Shown: piece by piece, positions 28,616 to 37,218 of the stretch
Layout: every line of letters begins with the position of its first letter
Numbering within the stretch: position 1 is the first letter of the stretch
Source: Microbacterium sp. TPD7012
Lineage (GTDB): Bacteria; Actinomycetota; Actinomycetes; Actinomycetales; Microbacteriaceae
NCBI RefSeq assembly: GCF_003075395.1
Contig: NZ_QDFV01000004.1
Location: 310,399 to 374,398 of the forward strand
DNA: 64,000 bases
Reading direction: 5' to 3'
Notes under the pieces: model-generated
The model's input: only the letters and a program-made list of their open reading frames with translations
Told to the model about the DNA's origin: nothing
Databases searched by the model: none
Position numbers and translations under genes: made by a program

Positions 28616-28621
28616 TAGACT
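28616..28621 (+). promoter_or_regulatory. Probable -10 element of the rplKA operon
   Basis: TAGACT at 28616 fits the TANNNT consensus, about 110 bp before rplK. This gives the operon its own promoter after the terminator behind nusG. The long leader may carry translational control, but no L1 or L11 binding structure was recognised in it. Confidence 0.45.
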
Positions 28622-28731
28622 TGTGTGGTTTGTGCGGCGTTTCGACGCGCGCAGACGACCACGACCCGGAGATGCCGGGTCCGTGGGAGAAACGGATGCC
28701 GATGGCATCCGGTTCGATGAAAGGAAAGAGA

Positions 28732-29163
28732 ATGGCACCGAAGAAGAAGGTGACCGGCCTGATCAAGCTTCAGATCAACGCCGGTGCAGCCAACCCGGCG
28801 CCGCCGATCGGCCCCGCGCTCGGTCAGCATGGCGTCAACATCATGGAGTTCTGCAAGGCGTACAACGCCGCGACCGAGTCGCAGCGCGGCAACGTCATCC
28901 CCGTCGAGATCACCGTCTACGAGGACCGCAGCTTCACGTTCATCCTGAAGACCCCGCCGGCTGCGGAGCTCATCAAGAAGGCCGCCGGCGTGCAGAAGGG
29001 GTCGTCGACCCCGCACACGGTCAAGGTCGCGAAGATCACCAAGGACCAGGTCCGTCAGATCGCAGAGACCAAGCAGGCCGACCTGAACGCCAACGACATC
29101 GAGGCCGCCGCCAAGATCATCGCCGGCACCGCCCGTTCCATGGGCATCACGGTCGAGGGCTGA
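28732..29163 (+). CDS. rplK: 50S ribosomal protein L11
   Basis: Binds the GTPase-associated region of 23S rRNA. The 143-residue protein starts [20 protein letters not shown] and has the N-terminal [24 protein letters not shown] block, the [19 protein letters not shown] linker and the C-terminal rRNA-binding part ending in [13 protein letters not shown]. Normal length. SD AAAGGAAAGAG precedes ATG 28732. Cotranscribed with rplA 11 bp downstream. Confidence 0.98.
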
Positions 29164-29174
29164 GGAGAATAATC

Positions 29175-29861
29175 ATGGCTAAGTCCAAGGCTTACAACGC
29201 TGCTGCCGAGAAGATCGAGGCAGACCGCTTCTACACCCCGTCCGAGGCAGTCGCCCTCGCGAAGGAGACCGGCTCCGCGAAGTTCGACTCGACCGTCGAG
29301 GTCGCGCTGAAGCTCGCCGTCGACCCCCGCAAGGCCGACCAGATGGTGCGCGGCACCGTCATCCTGCCCCACGGCACCGGCAAGACCGCCCGCGTCATCG
29401 TGTTCGCGACGGGTCCGGCCGCTGAGGCCGCGATCGCCGCAGGCGCCGACGAGGTCGGTGGCGCCGAGCTCATCCAGAAGGTCGCCGACGGCTGGACCAA
29501 CTTCGACGCCGCGGTCTCGACCCCGGAGCTCATGGGTCAGGTCGGTCGTCTCGGTAAGGTCCTGGGTCCGCGTGGCCTGATGCCGAACCCGAAGACCGGC
29601 ACCGTCACCCCGAACACGGCCAAGGCCGTCGAGGAGATCAAGGGCGGAAAGATCGAGTTCCGCGTCGACAAGCACGCCAACGTGCACTTCGTCGTCGGCA
29701 AGGCCTCCTTCACCGCCGAGCAGCTGAACGAGAACATCGACGCAGCGCTCGAGGAGATCGTGCGCCTCAAGCCGTCGAGCTCGAAGGGCCGCTACATCCA
29801 GAAGGGTGCGGTGTCGACCACGTTCGGCCCCGGCATCCCGCTGGACGTCAACGCCATCTGA
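29175..29861 (+). CDS. rplA: 50S ribosomal protein L1
   Basis: L1-stalk protein that also represses its own operon in many bacteria. The 228-residue product shows the signature [23 protein letters not shown] near residue 125 and [21 protein letters not shown]. Normal length. SD GAGGAGAATAATC overlaps the rplK stop. A strong terminator follows. Confidence 0.98.
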   Translation: MAKSKAYNAAAEKIEADRFYTPSEAVALAKETGSAKFDSTVEVALKLAVDPRKADQMVRGTVILPHGTGKTARVIVFATGPAAEAAIAAGADEVGGAELIQKVADGWTNFDAAVSTPELMGQVGRLGKVLGPRGLMPNPKTGTVTPNTAKAVEEIKGGKIEFRVDKHANVHFVVGKASFTAEQLNENIDAALEEIVRLKPSSSKGRYIQKGAVSTTFGPGIPLDVNAI

Positions 29862-29880
29862 CGCTTCGACCCGTCACAGA

Positions 29881-29911
29881 GGAATGCCCCCGCCTTCGGC
29901 GGGGGCATTCC
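29881..29911 (+). terminator. Rho-independent-type terminator after rplA
   Basis: GGAATGCCCCCGC and GCGGGGGCATTCC pair around a short CTTCG loop, 20 bp after the rplA stop. Very stable stem, followed by TGCGTTCG rather than a full T-run. Confidence 0.8.
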
Positions 29912-30033
29912 TGCGTTCGCCGACCGAAACCCGACGTCATCGGATGCGGCACCGGCTCGCACGGGCGCGTACTGTGGATGGGTTCCGTCCCCGCGCCACA
30001 GCACGCGCGCACACCGCACCCCAGGAGGGTCCC

Positions 30034-30855
30034 ATGTCTCGTCGCCTGATCGCCGTCACGGCACTCGTTCTCACCGCCGCCGCGCTCACCGCGTGCAGCG
30101 GCTCGAGCGCACCGGAGGAGTCGAGCGCGAGCGGTGACAGCGGCTCGGCATCCGACTTCGGTCTCGTGAAGGACGGCACACTGACCGTCGCGACCGAGGG
30201 CACGTACCGCCCGTTCAGCTTCCACGACGACAACGGCGCCGGTGCGCTGACCGGATACGACGTCGAGATCATCCAGGCCGTGGCCGACAAGCTCGACCTC
30301 GAGGTCGCGTTCGAGGAGACGCAGTGGGACGCGATCTTCGCGGGCCTCGACGCCGGTCGCTTCGACGTCATCGCGAACCAGGTCACGATCAACGACGAGC
30401 GCACCGCGAAGTACCTCTTCAGCGAGGCGTACACCGTCTCGCCCGGCGTGATCGTCGTGAACGAGGATGACGACTCGATCTCGTCGTTCGCCGACCTCGA
30501 CGGGAAGACCACCGCGCAGTCGCTCACCAGCAACTGGAACGACCTCGCCACCGAGTCCGGCGCGAAGGTCGAGGGCGTCGAGGGCTGGGCCCAGGCCGTC
30601 GAGCTGCTGCGTCAGGGGCGCGTGGATGCGACGATCAACGACAAGCTCACCTTCCTCGATTACGAGACGACCAACAGCCCCTCGGGTCTGAAGATCGCCG
30701 CCGAGACCGACGAGGCCGGCGAGCAGGCCTTCGTGTTCACGAAGGACAAGAAGAGCCTGGTCGAGGCCGTGGACGCCGCGCTCGACGAGCTGCGCGCCGA
30801 CGGCACGCTCGCGGAGATCAGCGAGAAGTACTTCGGCGAAGACGTCACGCAGTAA
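30034..30855 (+). CDS. Amino acid ABC transporter substrate-binding lipoprotein
   Basis: A 273-residue extracytoplasmic binding protein of the polar amino acid family (SBP_bac_3). N-terminal lipoprotein signal with lipobox LTAC (Cys21), a serine-rich linker, then LTVATEGTYRPFSFHDDNG and LTGYDVEIIQAVADKL, typical of glutamine/arginine/cystine binders; WDAIFAGLDAGRFDVIANQVTIND is also conserved. Ends 3 bp before the permease gene. SD CAGGAGGGTCCC. Ligand is not determinable, but the following LysE/LysG pair hints at basic amino acids (weak inference). Confidence 0.9.
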   Translation: MSRRLIAVTALVLTAAALTACSGSSAPEESSASGDSGSASDFGLVKDGTLTVATEGTYRPFSFHDDNGAGALTGYDVEIIQAVADKLDLEVAFEETQWDAIFAGLDAGRFDVIANQVTINDERTAKYLFSEAYTVSPGVIVVNEDDDSISSFADLDGKTTAQSLTSNWNDLATESGAKVEGVEGWAQAVELLRQGRVDATINDKLTFLDYETTNSPSGLKIAAETDEAGEQAFVFTKDKKSLVEAVDAALDELRADGTLAEISEKYFGEDVTQ

Positions 30856-30858
30856 CCC

Positions 30859-31530
30859 ATGGAACCGACCTCGCCCTGGCAGCTGTTCCTCGACTCGCTC
30901 GGCCCCATCGCTCTGGCGGGGCTGACGGCGACGGTCCCGCTCGCCCTGGCGTCGTTCGCCCTGGGCCTCGTGATCGCGGTCGGCATCGCGCTGATGCGCA
31001 TCTCGGTCAACCCGGTCCTGTCGGGGATCGCCCGGTTCTACATCTCGGTCATCCGCGGAACGCCGCTGCTCGTGCAGCTGTTCGTGATCTTCTACGGCAT
31101 GCCCTCGATCGGCATCACGATCGACCCGTGGCCGAGCGCGATCATCGCGCTCTCGCTCAACGTGGGCGGCTACGGGGCGGAGGTGGTGCGCGCGGCCATC
31201 CTCTCGGTGCCCCAGGGGCAGTGGGAGGCGGCGTACACCGTCGGCATGAACCGCACCCGCACGCTCACGCGCGTCATCCTGCCGCAGGCGGCACGGGTGT
31301 CGGTTCCGCCGCTGTCCAACACGTTCATCTCACTCGTGAAGGACACGTCGCTGACGTCGCTGATCCTGGTGACGGAGCTGTTCAAGGTGGCGCAGCAGAT
31401 CGCGTCCACCACCTACGAGTTCATGATCCTGTATCTGACGGCGGCACTGGTCTACTGGGTGTTCTGCCTGGTGCTCTCCGCCGGCCAGAGCGCACTGGAG
31501 AGGAGGCTCGACAGCCGTGTCGCTCACTGA
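30859..31530 (+). CDS. Amino acid ABC transporter permease
   Basis: A 223-residue inner-membrane subunit of the HisM/GlnP type, with about five membrane helices. Family motifs: FYISVIRGTPLLVQLFVIFYGMP near residue 55 and the EAA loop ILSVPQGQWEAAYTVGMNRTRTLTRVILPQAARVSVPPLSN. The last 14 nt overlap the ATPase gene. Acts with the flanking binding protein and ATPase as one importer. Confidence 0.93.
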   Translation: MEPTSPWQLFLDSLGPIALAGLTATVPLALASFALGLVIAVGIALMRISVNPVLSGIARFYISVIRGTPLLVQLFVIFYGMPSIGITIDPWPSAIIALSLNVGGYGAEVVRAAILSVPQGQWEAAYTVGMNRTRTLTRVILPQAARVSVPPLSNTFISLVKDTSLTSLILVTELFKVAQQIASTTYEFMILYLTAALVYWVFCLVLSAGQSALERRLDSRVAH

Positions 31531-32329
31531 CCCCGCTCTCCCGCCCGCGGCAGCGCCGCTGCTCACCGCCCGAGGCGTCCGCAAGAGCTTCGGCGACAAC
31601 GAGGTGCTCCGCGGCATCGACCTGACGCTGCACCGCGGTGAGGTGCTGGTGCTGATCGGGCCGAGCGGCTCCGGCAAGACCACCGTGCTGCGGGCGCTGA
31701 ACGGCCTCGAGACGCCGGATGCCGGCACCATCGAGGTCGACGGAGGGCCGGACATCGACTTCGCGGCGTCGGGAGTACCCGCGCGCATCGCGAAGCAGCA
31801 GCGCCTCGCTCTGCGCGACCGCTCGGCGATGGTGTTCCAGCACCACAACCTGTTCCCGCACTTCACCGTGCTGCAGAACGTCATCGAAGGACCCTGGCGT
31901 GTGCAGGGCCGGCCGAAGGACGAGGTGGTCGCCGAAGCGCGGGTGCTGCTCGACCGGGTCGGTCTGAGCGACAAGGCGGACGCGCGACCGCATCAGCTCT
32001 CCGGCGGGCAGCAGCAGCGGGTCGGCATCGTCCGCGCGCTCGCGCTGAAGCCGGATCTGCTGCTGTTCGACGAGCCGACCAGTGCTCTCGACCCCGAGCT
32101 CGTCGGCGACGTGCTCGTCGTGATCAAGGAGCTCGCCGACGAGGGGTGGACCATGGCCGTGGTCACCCACGAGCTGAGCTTCGCCCGTGAGGCGGCGGAC
32201 CACGTGCTGTTCATGGACGGCGGGGTCGTCGTCGAGCAGGGGACGCCGGATCGGTTGTTCAGCGCTCCGCAGCACGAGCGCACGCAGAGGTTCCTGACGC
32301 GCATCATGCGCCCGCTCGACGGCGCCTGA
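31517..32329 (+). CDS. Amino acid ABC transporter ATP-binding protein
   Basis: A 270-residue GlnQ/HisP-type ATPase that powers the importer. Walker A GPSGSGKTT near residue 50, Q-loop MVFQHHNLFPH, signature LSGGQQQRVGIVRAL, Walker B LLLFDEPTSALDP and H-loop VVTHE are intact. A small insertion (VDGGPDIDFAASGVPARIAKQQ) before the Q-loop is usual for this family. GTG start inside the permease gene gives translational coupling. Converges with argO. Confidence 0.95.
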   Translation: MSLTDPALPPAAAPLLTARGVRKSFGDNEVLRGIDLTLHRGEVLVLIGPSGSGKTTVLRALNGLETPDAGTIEVDGGPDIDFAASGVPARIAKQQRLALRDRSAMVFQHHNLFPHFTVLQNVIEGPWRVQGRPKDEVVAEARVLLDRVGLSDKADARPHQLSGGQQQRVGIVRALALKPDLLLFDEPTSALDPELVGDVLVVIKELADEGWTMAVVTHELSFAREAADHVLFMDGGVVVEQGTPDRLFSAPQHERTQRFLTRIMRPLDGA

Positions 32330-32339
32330 GAGCGAAGTC

Positions 32340-33008
32340 TCAGCCCCCGAGGACCGGCAGCACGAGGCTGACGGCGATGACGATCATCACCACGGCGATC
32401 GCCGCGTCGAGGATGCGCCACGAGAGCGGCGTGCGCAGCCAGCGGCCGACGTAGCGGGCGCCGAATCCCAGCGCGGTGAACCAGAGGATGCTGGCCGCGA
32501 CGGCCCCCGCGGCGAACAGCCATCGGTCCTCGCCGTGCGTGGCGGCGATCGAGCCGAGCATGAGGACGGTGTCGAGATACACGTGCGGGTTGAGCCACGT
32601 CAGCGCGAGCACGGTGAGGATCACGGGCGCGAGACGGGTGCGCGTGAGCGTCGCGGTCGCGCCATCGCCCGCAGCGGATGCCGTGGGCGGCGCGGCATCC
32701 GTCCCGCCCGGCTCGAGGCCCGCTTCGCCGCCCTTCCACGCGCGCCGGGCGGCCAGCACGCCGTACGTCAGCAGGAAGAGCGCACCGGCCCACCGTGCGA
32801 CCACCACGAGCCACGGCGCCGCCGAGACGACGAAGCCGAGGCCCGCGACGCCGGCGATGATGAGCACGGCATCGGACACCGCGCAGATCACGACCACGGC
32901 CAGCACGTGCTCGCGGCGGATGCCCTGCCGCAGGACGAAGACGTTCTGCGCGCCGATGGCGACGATGAGGGAGAGGCCGAGACCGAGGCCGGCGAGCACG
33001 GGGAGCAT
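32340..33008 (-). CDS. LysE/ArgO family basic amino acid exporter
   Basis: A 222-residue membrane protein with about six helices that exports lysine and/or arginine. Opening GLGLGLSLIVAIGAQNVFVLRQGIRREHVLAVVVICAVSDAVLI is the LysE signature; LTWLNPHVYLDTVLMLGSIA follows the loop. ATG 33008 is preferred to a GTG at 33032 because a TAGTCT -10 lies 7 nt upstream, making the mRNA leaderless. Divergent from the LysR-type LysG/ArgP gene that should activate it when intracellular Lys/Arg is high. Confidence 0.9.
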   Translation of the reverse strand: MLPVLAGLGLGLSLIVAIGAQNVFVLRQGIRREHVLAVVVICAVSDAVLIIAGVAGLGFVVSAAPWLVVVARWAGALFLLTYGVLAARRAWKGGEAGLEPGGTDAAPPTASAAGDGATATLTRTRLAPVILTVLALTWLNPHVYLDTVLMLGSIAATHGEDRWLFAAGAVAASILWFTALGFGARYVGRWLRTPLSWRILDAAIAVVMIVIAVSLVLPVLGG

Positions 33009-33064
33009 GTGTCTCAGACTAGATTTCGTCACTCAACAGCACCAGCGATGATTCCTTCCGAACC

Positions 33065-33079
33065 ATTAGCCTGGCTAAT
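33065..33079. promoter_or_regulatory. Palindrome at the LysG/ArgP start
   Basis: ATTAGCC-T-GGCTAAT, perfect 7-bp arms, ending one base before the GTG start of the regulator. It contains TAGCCT, a plausible -10 element placed 7 nt from the start codon, so one site could serve as promoter and autoregulatory operator. Confidence 0.65.
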
Positions 33080-33958
33080 GTGAAGATCGATCCAGAACTC
33101 GCCGCCACCGTCGCCGCCGTGGCCGACGAGGGCACGCTCGACGCGGCCTCGCGGCGCCTGCGCATCACCCCGTCGGCTGTCAGCCAGCGCCTGAAGGCTC
33201 TGGAACAGCAGCTCGGCCGCATCCTCGTCGTCCGGACGAAGCCCGCGACGCTGACCGAGGCGGGGGAGGCGGTCGTGCGGCTGGCGAGACAGATCGCCCT
33301 GCTCGAGCACGATGCGCTCGCCGGCGTCGGCATCGACGACGGCGCCGGTGCCCGGCGCACCAGCATCCCGCTCGCGGTGAACGCCGACTCGATGGCGACC
33401 TGGTTCCTGGCTCCGCTCGCCCGGCTGTCCGCACGACACGACATCGACTTCGACCTGCACCGGGACGATCAGAACTTCACGGCGCGGCTGCTCGAGTCCG
33501 GCACCGTCATGGCGGCGGTCACGAGCGAGGAGAACCCCGTCGCGGGATGCTCGGTCGCACCGCTGGGCATGATCGAGTACCGAGCCGTGGCCGCGCCCGC
33601 ATTCGCGGAGCGCTGGTTCGCCGACGGCGTCGACCGCGCGGCCCTGGCGGACGCCCCGTTCGTCGACTTCGACCGGCGCGACACGCTGCAGCACGACTGG
33701 CTGCGCGCACAGGGCGTGTCACATCAGGGGGTGCCCCGGCAGTACGTCCCGGCGTCGCACGACTACGCGCTGGCCGTGCAGCTCGGCCTGGGGTGGGGCA
33801 TGCTCCCTCGGCTGCAGGAGGCGCCGGGGCTGGTGAGCCTCGGCGGCCCGTCGCTGCGGGTGAAGCTCTACTGGCAGCAGTGGAACCTGCGCTCCGACCT
33901 CCTCGACACCATCGCGGCCGAGGTCGCCGACGAGGCGAGACGCGTGCTGCAGGCGTGA
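33080..33958 (+). CDS. lysG: LysR-type regulator of the LysG/ArgP family
   Basis: A 292-residue regulator. Winged HTH at residues 5-62 (AATVAAVADEGTLDAASRRLRITPSAVSQRLKALEQQLG) and a C-terminal periplasmic-binding-like sensor (about 90-285). The HTH sequence and the 'PSAVSQRLKALE' recognition helix match ArgP/LysG, and the divergent gene is a LysE-type exporter. GTG start with no SD and a promoter-like hexamer 7 nt before it, so probably leaderless. A 188-bp gap without recognisable genes follows. Confidence 0.9.
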   Translation: MKIDPELAATVAAVADEGTLDAASRRLRITPSAVSQRLKALEQQLGRILVVRTKPATLTEAGEAVVRLARQIALLEHDALAGVGIDDGAGARRTSIPLAVNADSMATWFLAPLARLSARHDIDFDLHRDDQNFTARLLESGTVMAAVTSEENPVAGCSVAPLGMIEYRAVAAPAFAERWFADGVDRAALADAPFVDFDRRDTLQHDWLRAQGVSHQGVPRQYVPASHDYALAVQLGLGWGMLPRLQEAPGLVSLGGPSLRVKLYWQQWNLRSDLLDTIAAEVADEARRVLQA

Positions 33959-34146
33959 TCCGATCGGCGCTCGGCGCTGAGAGCGGTGAGCCGCGGAAGA
34001 CCCTTCTGCGCGCGATGTGCGTTCTTCCTGCACGGAAACGGCTTGTCACCTGGGATTTGGCTGAAAGACTGAAACCGGCGGAACCGTAGGTCTCGGAGGA
34101 GGGACCGGTGGTTCACGCCATCGACCGAATCCTGAGGGGGACGAAC

Positions 34147-34782
34147 ATGGTCAAGAAGCAGAATCAGCGGAAGGTGCTCGCGGTGCTCGCGGGCGGACTC
34201 GTGCTCGGTGTCGGCGTCGCGGTGACGCTCGCCGCCTGGAACGATTCCGAGTTCGCGACCGGCACCTTCACCGCCGGATCCTTCAACCTCGAGGGATCCA
34301 CAGCCGGTGACGTCGATGCGAACTACAGCGACCACAACGTCGACGACGGAGACACCGCCGCCACGCTCGCCTTCGACCTCCCGGCGGACATCGTCGACAA
34401 CATGTCCCCCGACGACGCGGTGTATGCCGGCTTCTGGGTGCGCCTCGCCGCAGGAACGACCACCGGAGCCGACCTCGTCGCCGCCGGGACCACGGCCGAT
34501 CCGGCAGCGACGTCGAACACCGACCACCTCGGCTATGCGATCTACGCCCTCGCCCCCGGGGCCACCTGCAACGCGGCATCCGCGGTGGGCACCCCGATCG
34601 CGACCGGCGCGACGCTCGATGCCCAGGCCGGCGTCACGACCGTGCCGCTTCTCGAAGGAGCGACGGCCGCTGTGGCGGGAACCGCCGTGCAGCTGTGCTT
34701 CGCCGTGACCGCGGACGCGAGCCTCGAACAGGGTCTCGAGACCACGGCGACGTGGGAGTTCACGGCGACCTCGACGGACTGA
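34147..34782 (+). CDS. SipW-dependent (TasA/camelysin-like) exported protein 1
   Basis: A 211-residue secreted protein with the alternate, SipW-type signal: basic start KKQNQRK, hydrophobic VLAVLAGGLVLGVGVAVTLA, then AAWNDSEFATGTFTAGSFNLEGS. The mature part is beta-rich with a Thr/Ala-rich composition and two cysteines. This is the family named alternate signal-mediated exported proteins in actinobacteria, related to Bacillus TasA fibre proteins. ATG 34147 has a GAGGGGG SD; a GTG at 34108 is also open with its own SD but adds residues atypical for the family. Operon with a second copy and SipW. Confidence 0.85.
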   Translation: MVKKQNQRKVLAVLAGGLVLGVGVAVTLAAWNDSEFATGTFTAGSFNLEGSTAGDVDANYSDHNVDDGDTAATLAFDLPADIVDNMSPDDAVYAGFWVRLAAGTTTGADLVAAGTTADPAATSNTDHLGYAIYALAPGATCNAASAVGTPIATGATLDAQAGVTTVPLLEGATAAVAGTAVQLCFAVTADASLEQGLETTATWEFTATSTD

Positions 34783-34789
34783 GCACCTG

Positions 34790-35413
34790 ATGGACACCCG
34801 CAGAGACGTGCGGGAGGCGAAGCGACTCCGCTCCCGCCGTATCCGTGCTGTCCTGGCGGGAGGGCTGGTGCTGGGCGTCGGCGCGACGATGACACTCGCG
34901 GCGTGGAACGACTCGGAGTACGCCACCGCGACGTTCACCGCCGGCAAGTTCGACATCGTCGGTGCCGCCGACGGCACCACGTTCGCCAGTCATGCCACCA
35001 CGGGCACGGCGGCCGCGCTGACCTTCGTCGCGGCGCCGACGGCCATGGCTCCGGGGACGACCACCTATGCGCTGTACAGCGTGAAGACCGCGAATCCGTC
35101 GATCGCAGGGACCCTGCAGTGGTCGGCGGGCACTCCGGGCGGCACCGGACTCGCGACCTATCTGACGTACGGCGTCCGGACGATCAACGGCACCGCCTGC
35201 AATTCGACGACCTACCCGCTGGGCACCGCGCTGGTCGCCGACGGCTCCGCCTTGACCGCGAACGGAACGACGACGCAGACGGTGTCGGCGAACGGCGGCA
35301 ACCAGATCAACTACTGCGTCGCCGTCACGCTGCCGCTCACGGCCCCGAACGCGGCGCAGTCGCTGACGATGTCGCAGACGTGGCAGGTGCTCGGCACCTC
35401 GTCGGCCCCGTAG
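34790..35413 (+). CDS. SipW-dependent (TasA/camelysin-like) exported protein 2
   Basis: A 207-residue paralogue of the preceding gene. The two share the signal region almost exactly (VLAGGLVLGVG, then TLAAWNDSE, then FTAGKFD versus FTAGSFN) but the mature parts differ, with SVKTANPSIAGTLQW and TYGVRTINGTACNSTTYP here. Starts 7 bp after copy 1. The pair fits a polymer-forming or fibre-modifying set, both processed by the SipW encoded next (inference). Confidence 0.85.
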   Translation: MDTRRDVREAKRLRSRRIRAVLAGGLVLGVGATMTLAAWNDSEYATATFTAGKFDIVGAADGTTFASHATTGTAAALTFVAAPTAMAPGTTTYALYSVKTANPSIAGTLQWSAGTPGGTGLATYLTYGVRTINGTACNSTTYPLGTALVADGSALTANGTTTQTVSANGGNQINYCVAVTLPLTAPNAAQSLTMSQTWQVLGTSSAP

Positions 35414-35446
35414 CGGGTCGACGGCCGCAGACGGATGGAGGACGAG

Positions 35447-36064
35447 ATGACGACGTCGGAGACGCGACGGAGTCTGCGCGAGCAGCCCGCCGCGTCCGGC
35501 GCGCCCGCGCCCGCCCTCTCCCCGGTGGGACGGCCGTCTCGTCGCGGGCCGGGCCGAGCCATCGGCGATCTGCTGCTGTGGATCGCGGCCGCCGGCGGCG
35601 TGATCTGCATCGTGCTCGTCGTTCTCGCGTTCACGGCGCAGATCACCCTGATCATGTTCCGCACCGGCTCGATGTCGCCGACCATCCCGGCCGGCTCCGT
35701 CTCGATCGTGCAGCGCATCCCGGCCGGCGAGATCGAGATCGGCGACGTCGTGACCGTCGACCGCCCCGGTGAGCTCCCCGTGACGCACCGCGTGACCTCG
35801 ATCGAGCCGGGGGCGAGCGCGCAGGAGCGCGTCATCACGATGCGCGGCGATGCGAACGCCTCCGAGGACCCGTTCCCGTACACCGTGACCTCGGTGCGGA
35901 TCGTCCTGTTCTCGGTCCCCGGTATCGCGCTGCTGGTCGCGGGTATGGGCAGCCCCGTCGTGTTGGGCGGACTCACCCTCGCCGCCACCGCCCTCGTCGT
36001 CTGGGCGTTCTGGCCGCGTTCGGGCGGAGGATCGCGACGCCGCCGAGCGGGGGGCGTCATATGA
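35447..36064 (+). CDS. sipW: Signal peptidase I, SipW (ER) type
   Basis: A 205-residue membrane protease with an N-terminal helix (about 42-66) and a C-terminal helix pair. The nucleophile is in FRTGSMSPTIPAGS and the general base is His in VTHRVTSI rather than Lys, the mark of ER/SipW-type peptidases; RGDANASEDPFPYTV is the third conserved box. It should process the two TasA-like proteins upstream. ATG 35447 chosen: GGAGG ends 5 nt upstream, whereas the ATG at 35435 contains that SD. Its stop overlaps the next start (ATGA). Confidence 0.9.
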   Translation: MTTSETRRSLREQPAASGAPAPALSPVGRPSRRGPGRAIGDLLLWIAAAGGVICIVLVVLAFTAQITLIMFRTGSMSPTIPAGSVSIVQRIPAGEIEIGDVVTVDRPGELPVTHRVTSIEPGASAQERVITMRGDANASEDPFPYTVTSVRIVLFSVPGIALLVAGMGSPVVLGGLTLAATALVVWAFWPRSGGGSRRRRAGGVI

Positions 36065-36702
36065 GGAAGAGGCTCCTCGCCGTTCTAGGCGCGATCGCCG
36101 CGGCGGTGCTCCTGGCACCGACGGCGGCATGGGCGGCTCCGACCACCCAGGTGATCCAGGGCGACGTTCTCCGTCTCGTGTCGGTCGCGGACTGGGACGC
36201 CGCCTCGAGTCTGCTGCCTGGTGTGCCGGTGCAGTGGGACGTCGAGGTGAGCGCGGATGCGCCCGACCCCGGCATCGTCCGGATCGGCGTGAGCGCGACC
36301 GGATCGGCGACGCTGCTGCTCGACGTCTCCCTCTGCGCGACCGCCTGGGGTGCCGGAGGCTGCCCGGGAGGCGCGACCGTTCTGAGGACCGACTGGAGCA
36401 TTCCCCGCGACGGTGCGCAGGTCGGGCTCACCGAGATCACCGACACGGAGATCGCGTATCTCCGGCTCGCGATCACGCTCGATCCGGCGGATGTCGAGGG
36501 CAGCACCGACATCCGCGTGCACGCGCAAGGGGCGGGAGAGTCCGCGGTCGTCGGACCCGACGGTGGCCTTGCGACGACGGGTCCTTCCCCGCTGCTGCCC
36601 TGGGTTCTCGGAGCCGGTGCGCTTCTGGTCGTGTCGGGCGGCGTGATCGTGATCGCCCGTCGTCGACGTGCCGGGCAGGACGCGGGAGGGGGGACAGCAT
36701 GA
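36061..36702 (+). CDS. Secreted surface protein with LATTG sortase-type C-terminus
   Basis: A 213-residue protein with an N-terminal signal peptide (about 1-25, ending AAWAA), a beta-rich ectodomain with two cysteines, and a C-terminal cell-wall anchoring signal: LATTG at about 172, a hydrophobic helix and RRRRAG. LAxTG is the motif used by class E sortases of high-GC Gram-positives. No sortase gene is in this operon. Coupled by ATGA overlaps to sipW and to the next gene, so it probably anchors or caps the TasA-like structure (inference). Confidence 0.82.
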   Translation: MRKRLLAVLGAIAAAVLLAPTAAWAAPTTQVIQGDVLRLVSVADWDAASSLLPGVPVQWDVEVSADAPDPGIVRIGVSATGSATLLLDVSLCATAWGAGGCPGGATVLRTDWSIPRDGAQVGLTEITDTEIAYLRLAITLDPADVEGSTDIRVHAQGAGESAVVGPDGGLATTGPSPLLPWVLGAGALLVVSGGVIVIARRRRAGQDAGGGTA

Positions 36703-37208
36703 CACCGCGCACGCGCCGGATGCTGGCCGGGCTGGCCGGCCTCTCGCTGCTGGCCGGAGTCGCCGCCCTTCCGCCGGCTCAGGTCACGGAGGCGCAGTTC
36801 ACCGACCCCGACTTCGGCTCGTCGACGTTCACCGCCCAGACCCTGGTGACACCCGTCATCACGGGCTGCACGGTCGCGAACAACGGCCTGGGTGTCTTCC
36901 AGAGCGTCACGATCACCTGGACCGCGCTGTACCCGCTGGCGAGCGTGCGACTGACAGCCACGTCCGGAACGACCACCGGCACCGTGGCGCCCGCCAACAT
37001 CACCGCGAGCGGACCCGTCGCCGGCGTCTACTCCTACTCGGCCACCCTCAGTCAGGCGCTGCTGACGAGCCTGGTGAGCAACCTGCTCGGCAGCACGACC
37101 ACCCTGACGGTCACGAGCCTGATCCCGTCGACGACGTGGGTCTCGCCGGGTGCGACGAGGAAGCTCACGATCGCACTCCTCGGCCTCAACGCCGCCTGCA
37201 CCGTGTGA
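36699..37208 (+). CDS. Small secreted protein of the SipW operon
   Basis: A 169-residue exported protein with a hydrophobic start (RRMLAGLAGLSLLAGVAALPP). Directly after it, EAQFTDPDFGSSTFTAQTL resembles the AAWNDSEFATGTFTAG block of the TasA-like proteins, so it is probably a third, diverged SipW substrate. The mature part is Thr-rich with two cysteines and resembles a single beta-sandwich. ATGA overlap with the LATTG gene. Last gene of the operon. Confidence 0.78.
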   Translation: MTPRTRRMLAGLAGLSLLAGVAALPPAQVTEAQFTDPDFGSSTFTAQTLVTPVITGCTVANNGLGVFQSVTITWTALYPLASVRLTATSGTTTGTVAPANITASGPVAGVYSYSATLSQALLTSLVSNLLGSTTTLTVTSLIPSTTWVSPGATRKLTIALLGLNAACTV

Positions 37209-37218
37209 GTCGCGGGCG

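Noticed and set aside
33959..34146. Possible riboswitch upstream of the TasA-like gene
   Set aside because: The 188-bp gap has GGCGGAACC and an SD-rich end that briefly recall a c-di-AMP element, but the conserved blocks and pairing could not be laid out, so no claim is made.
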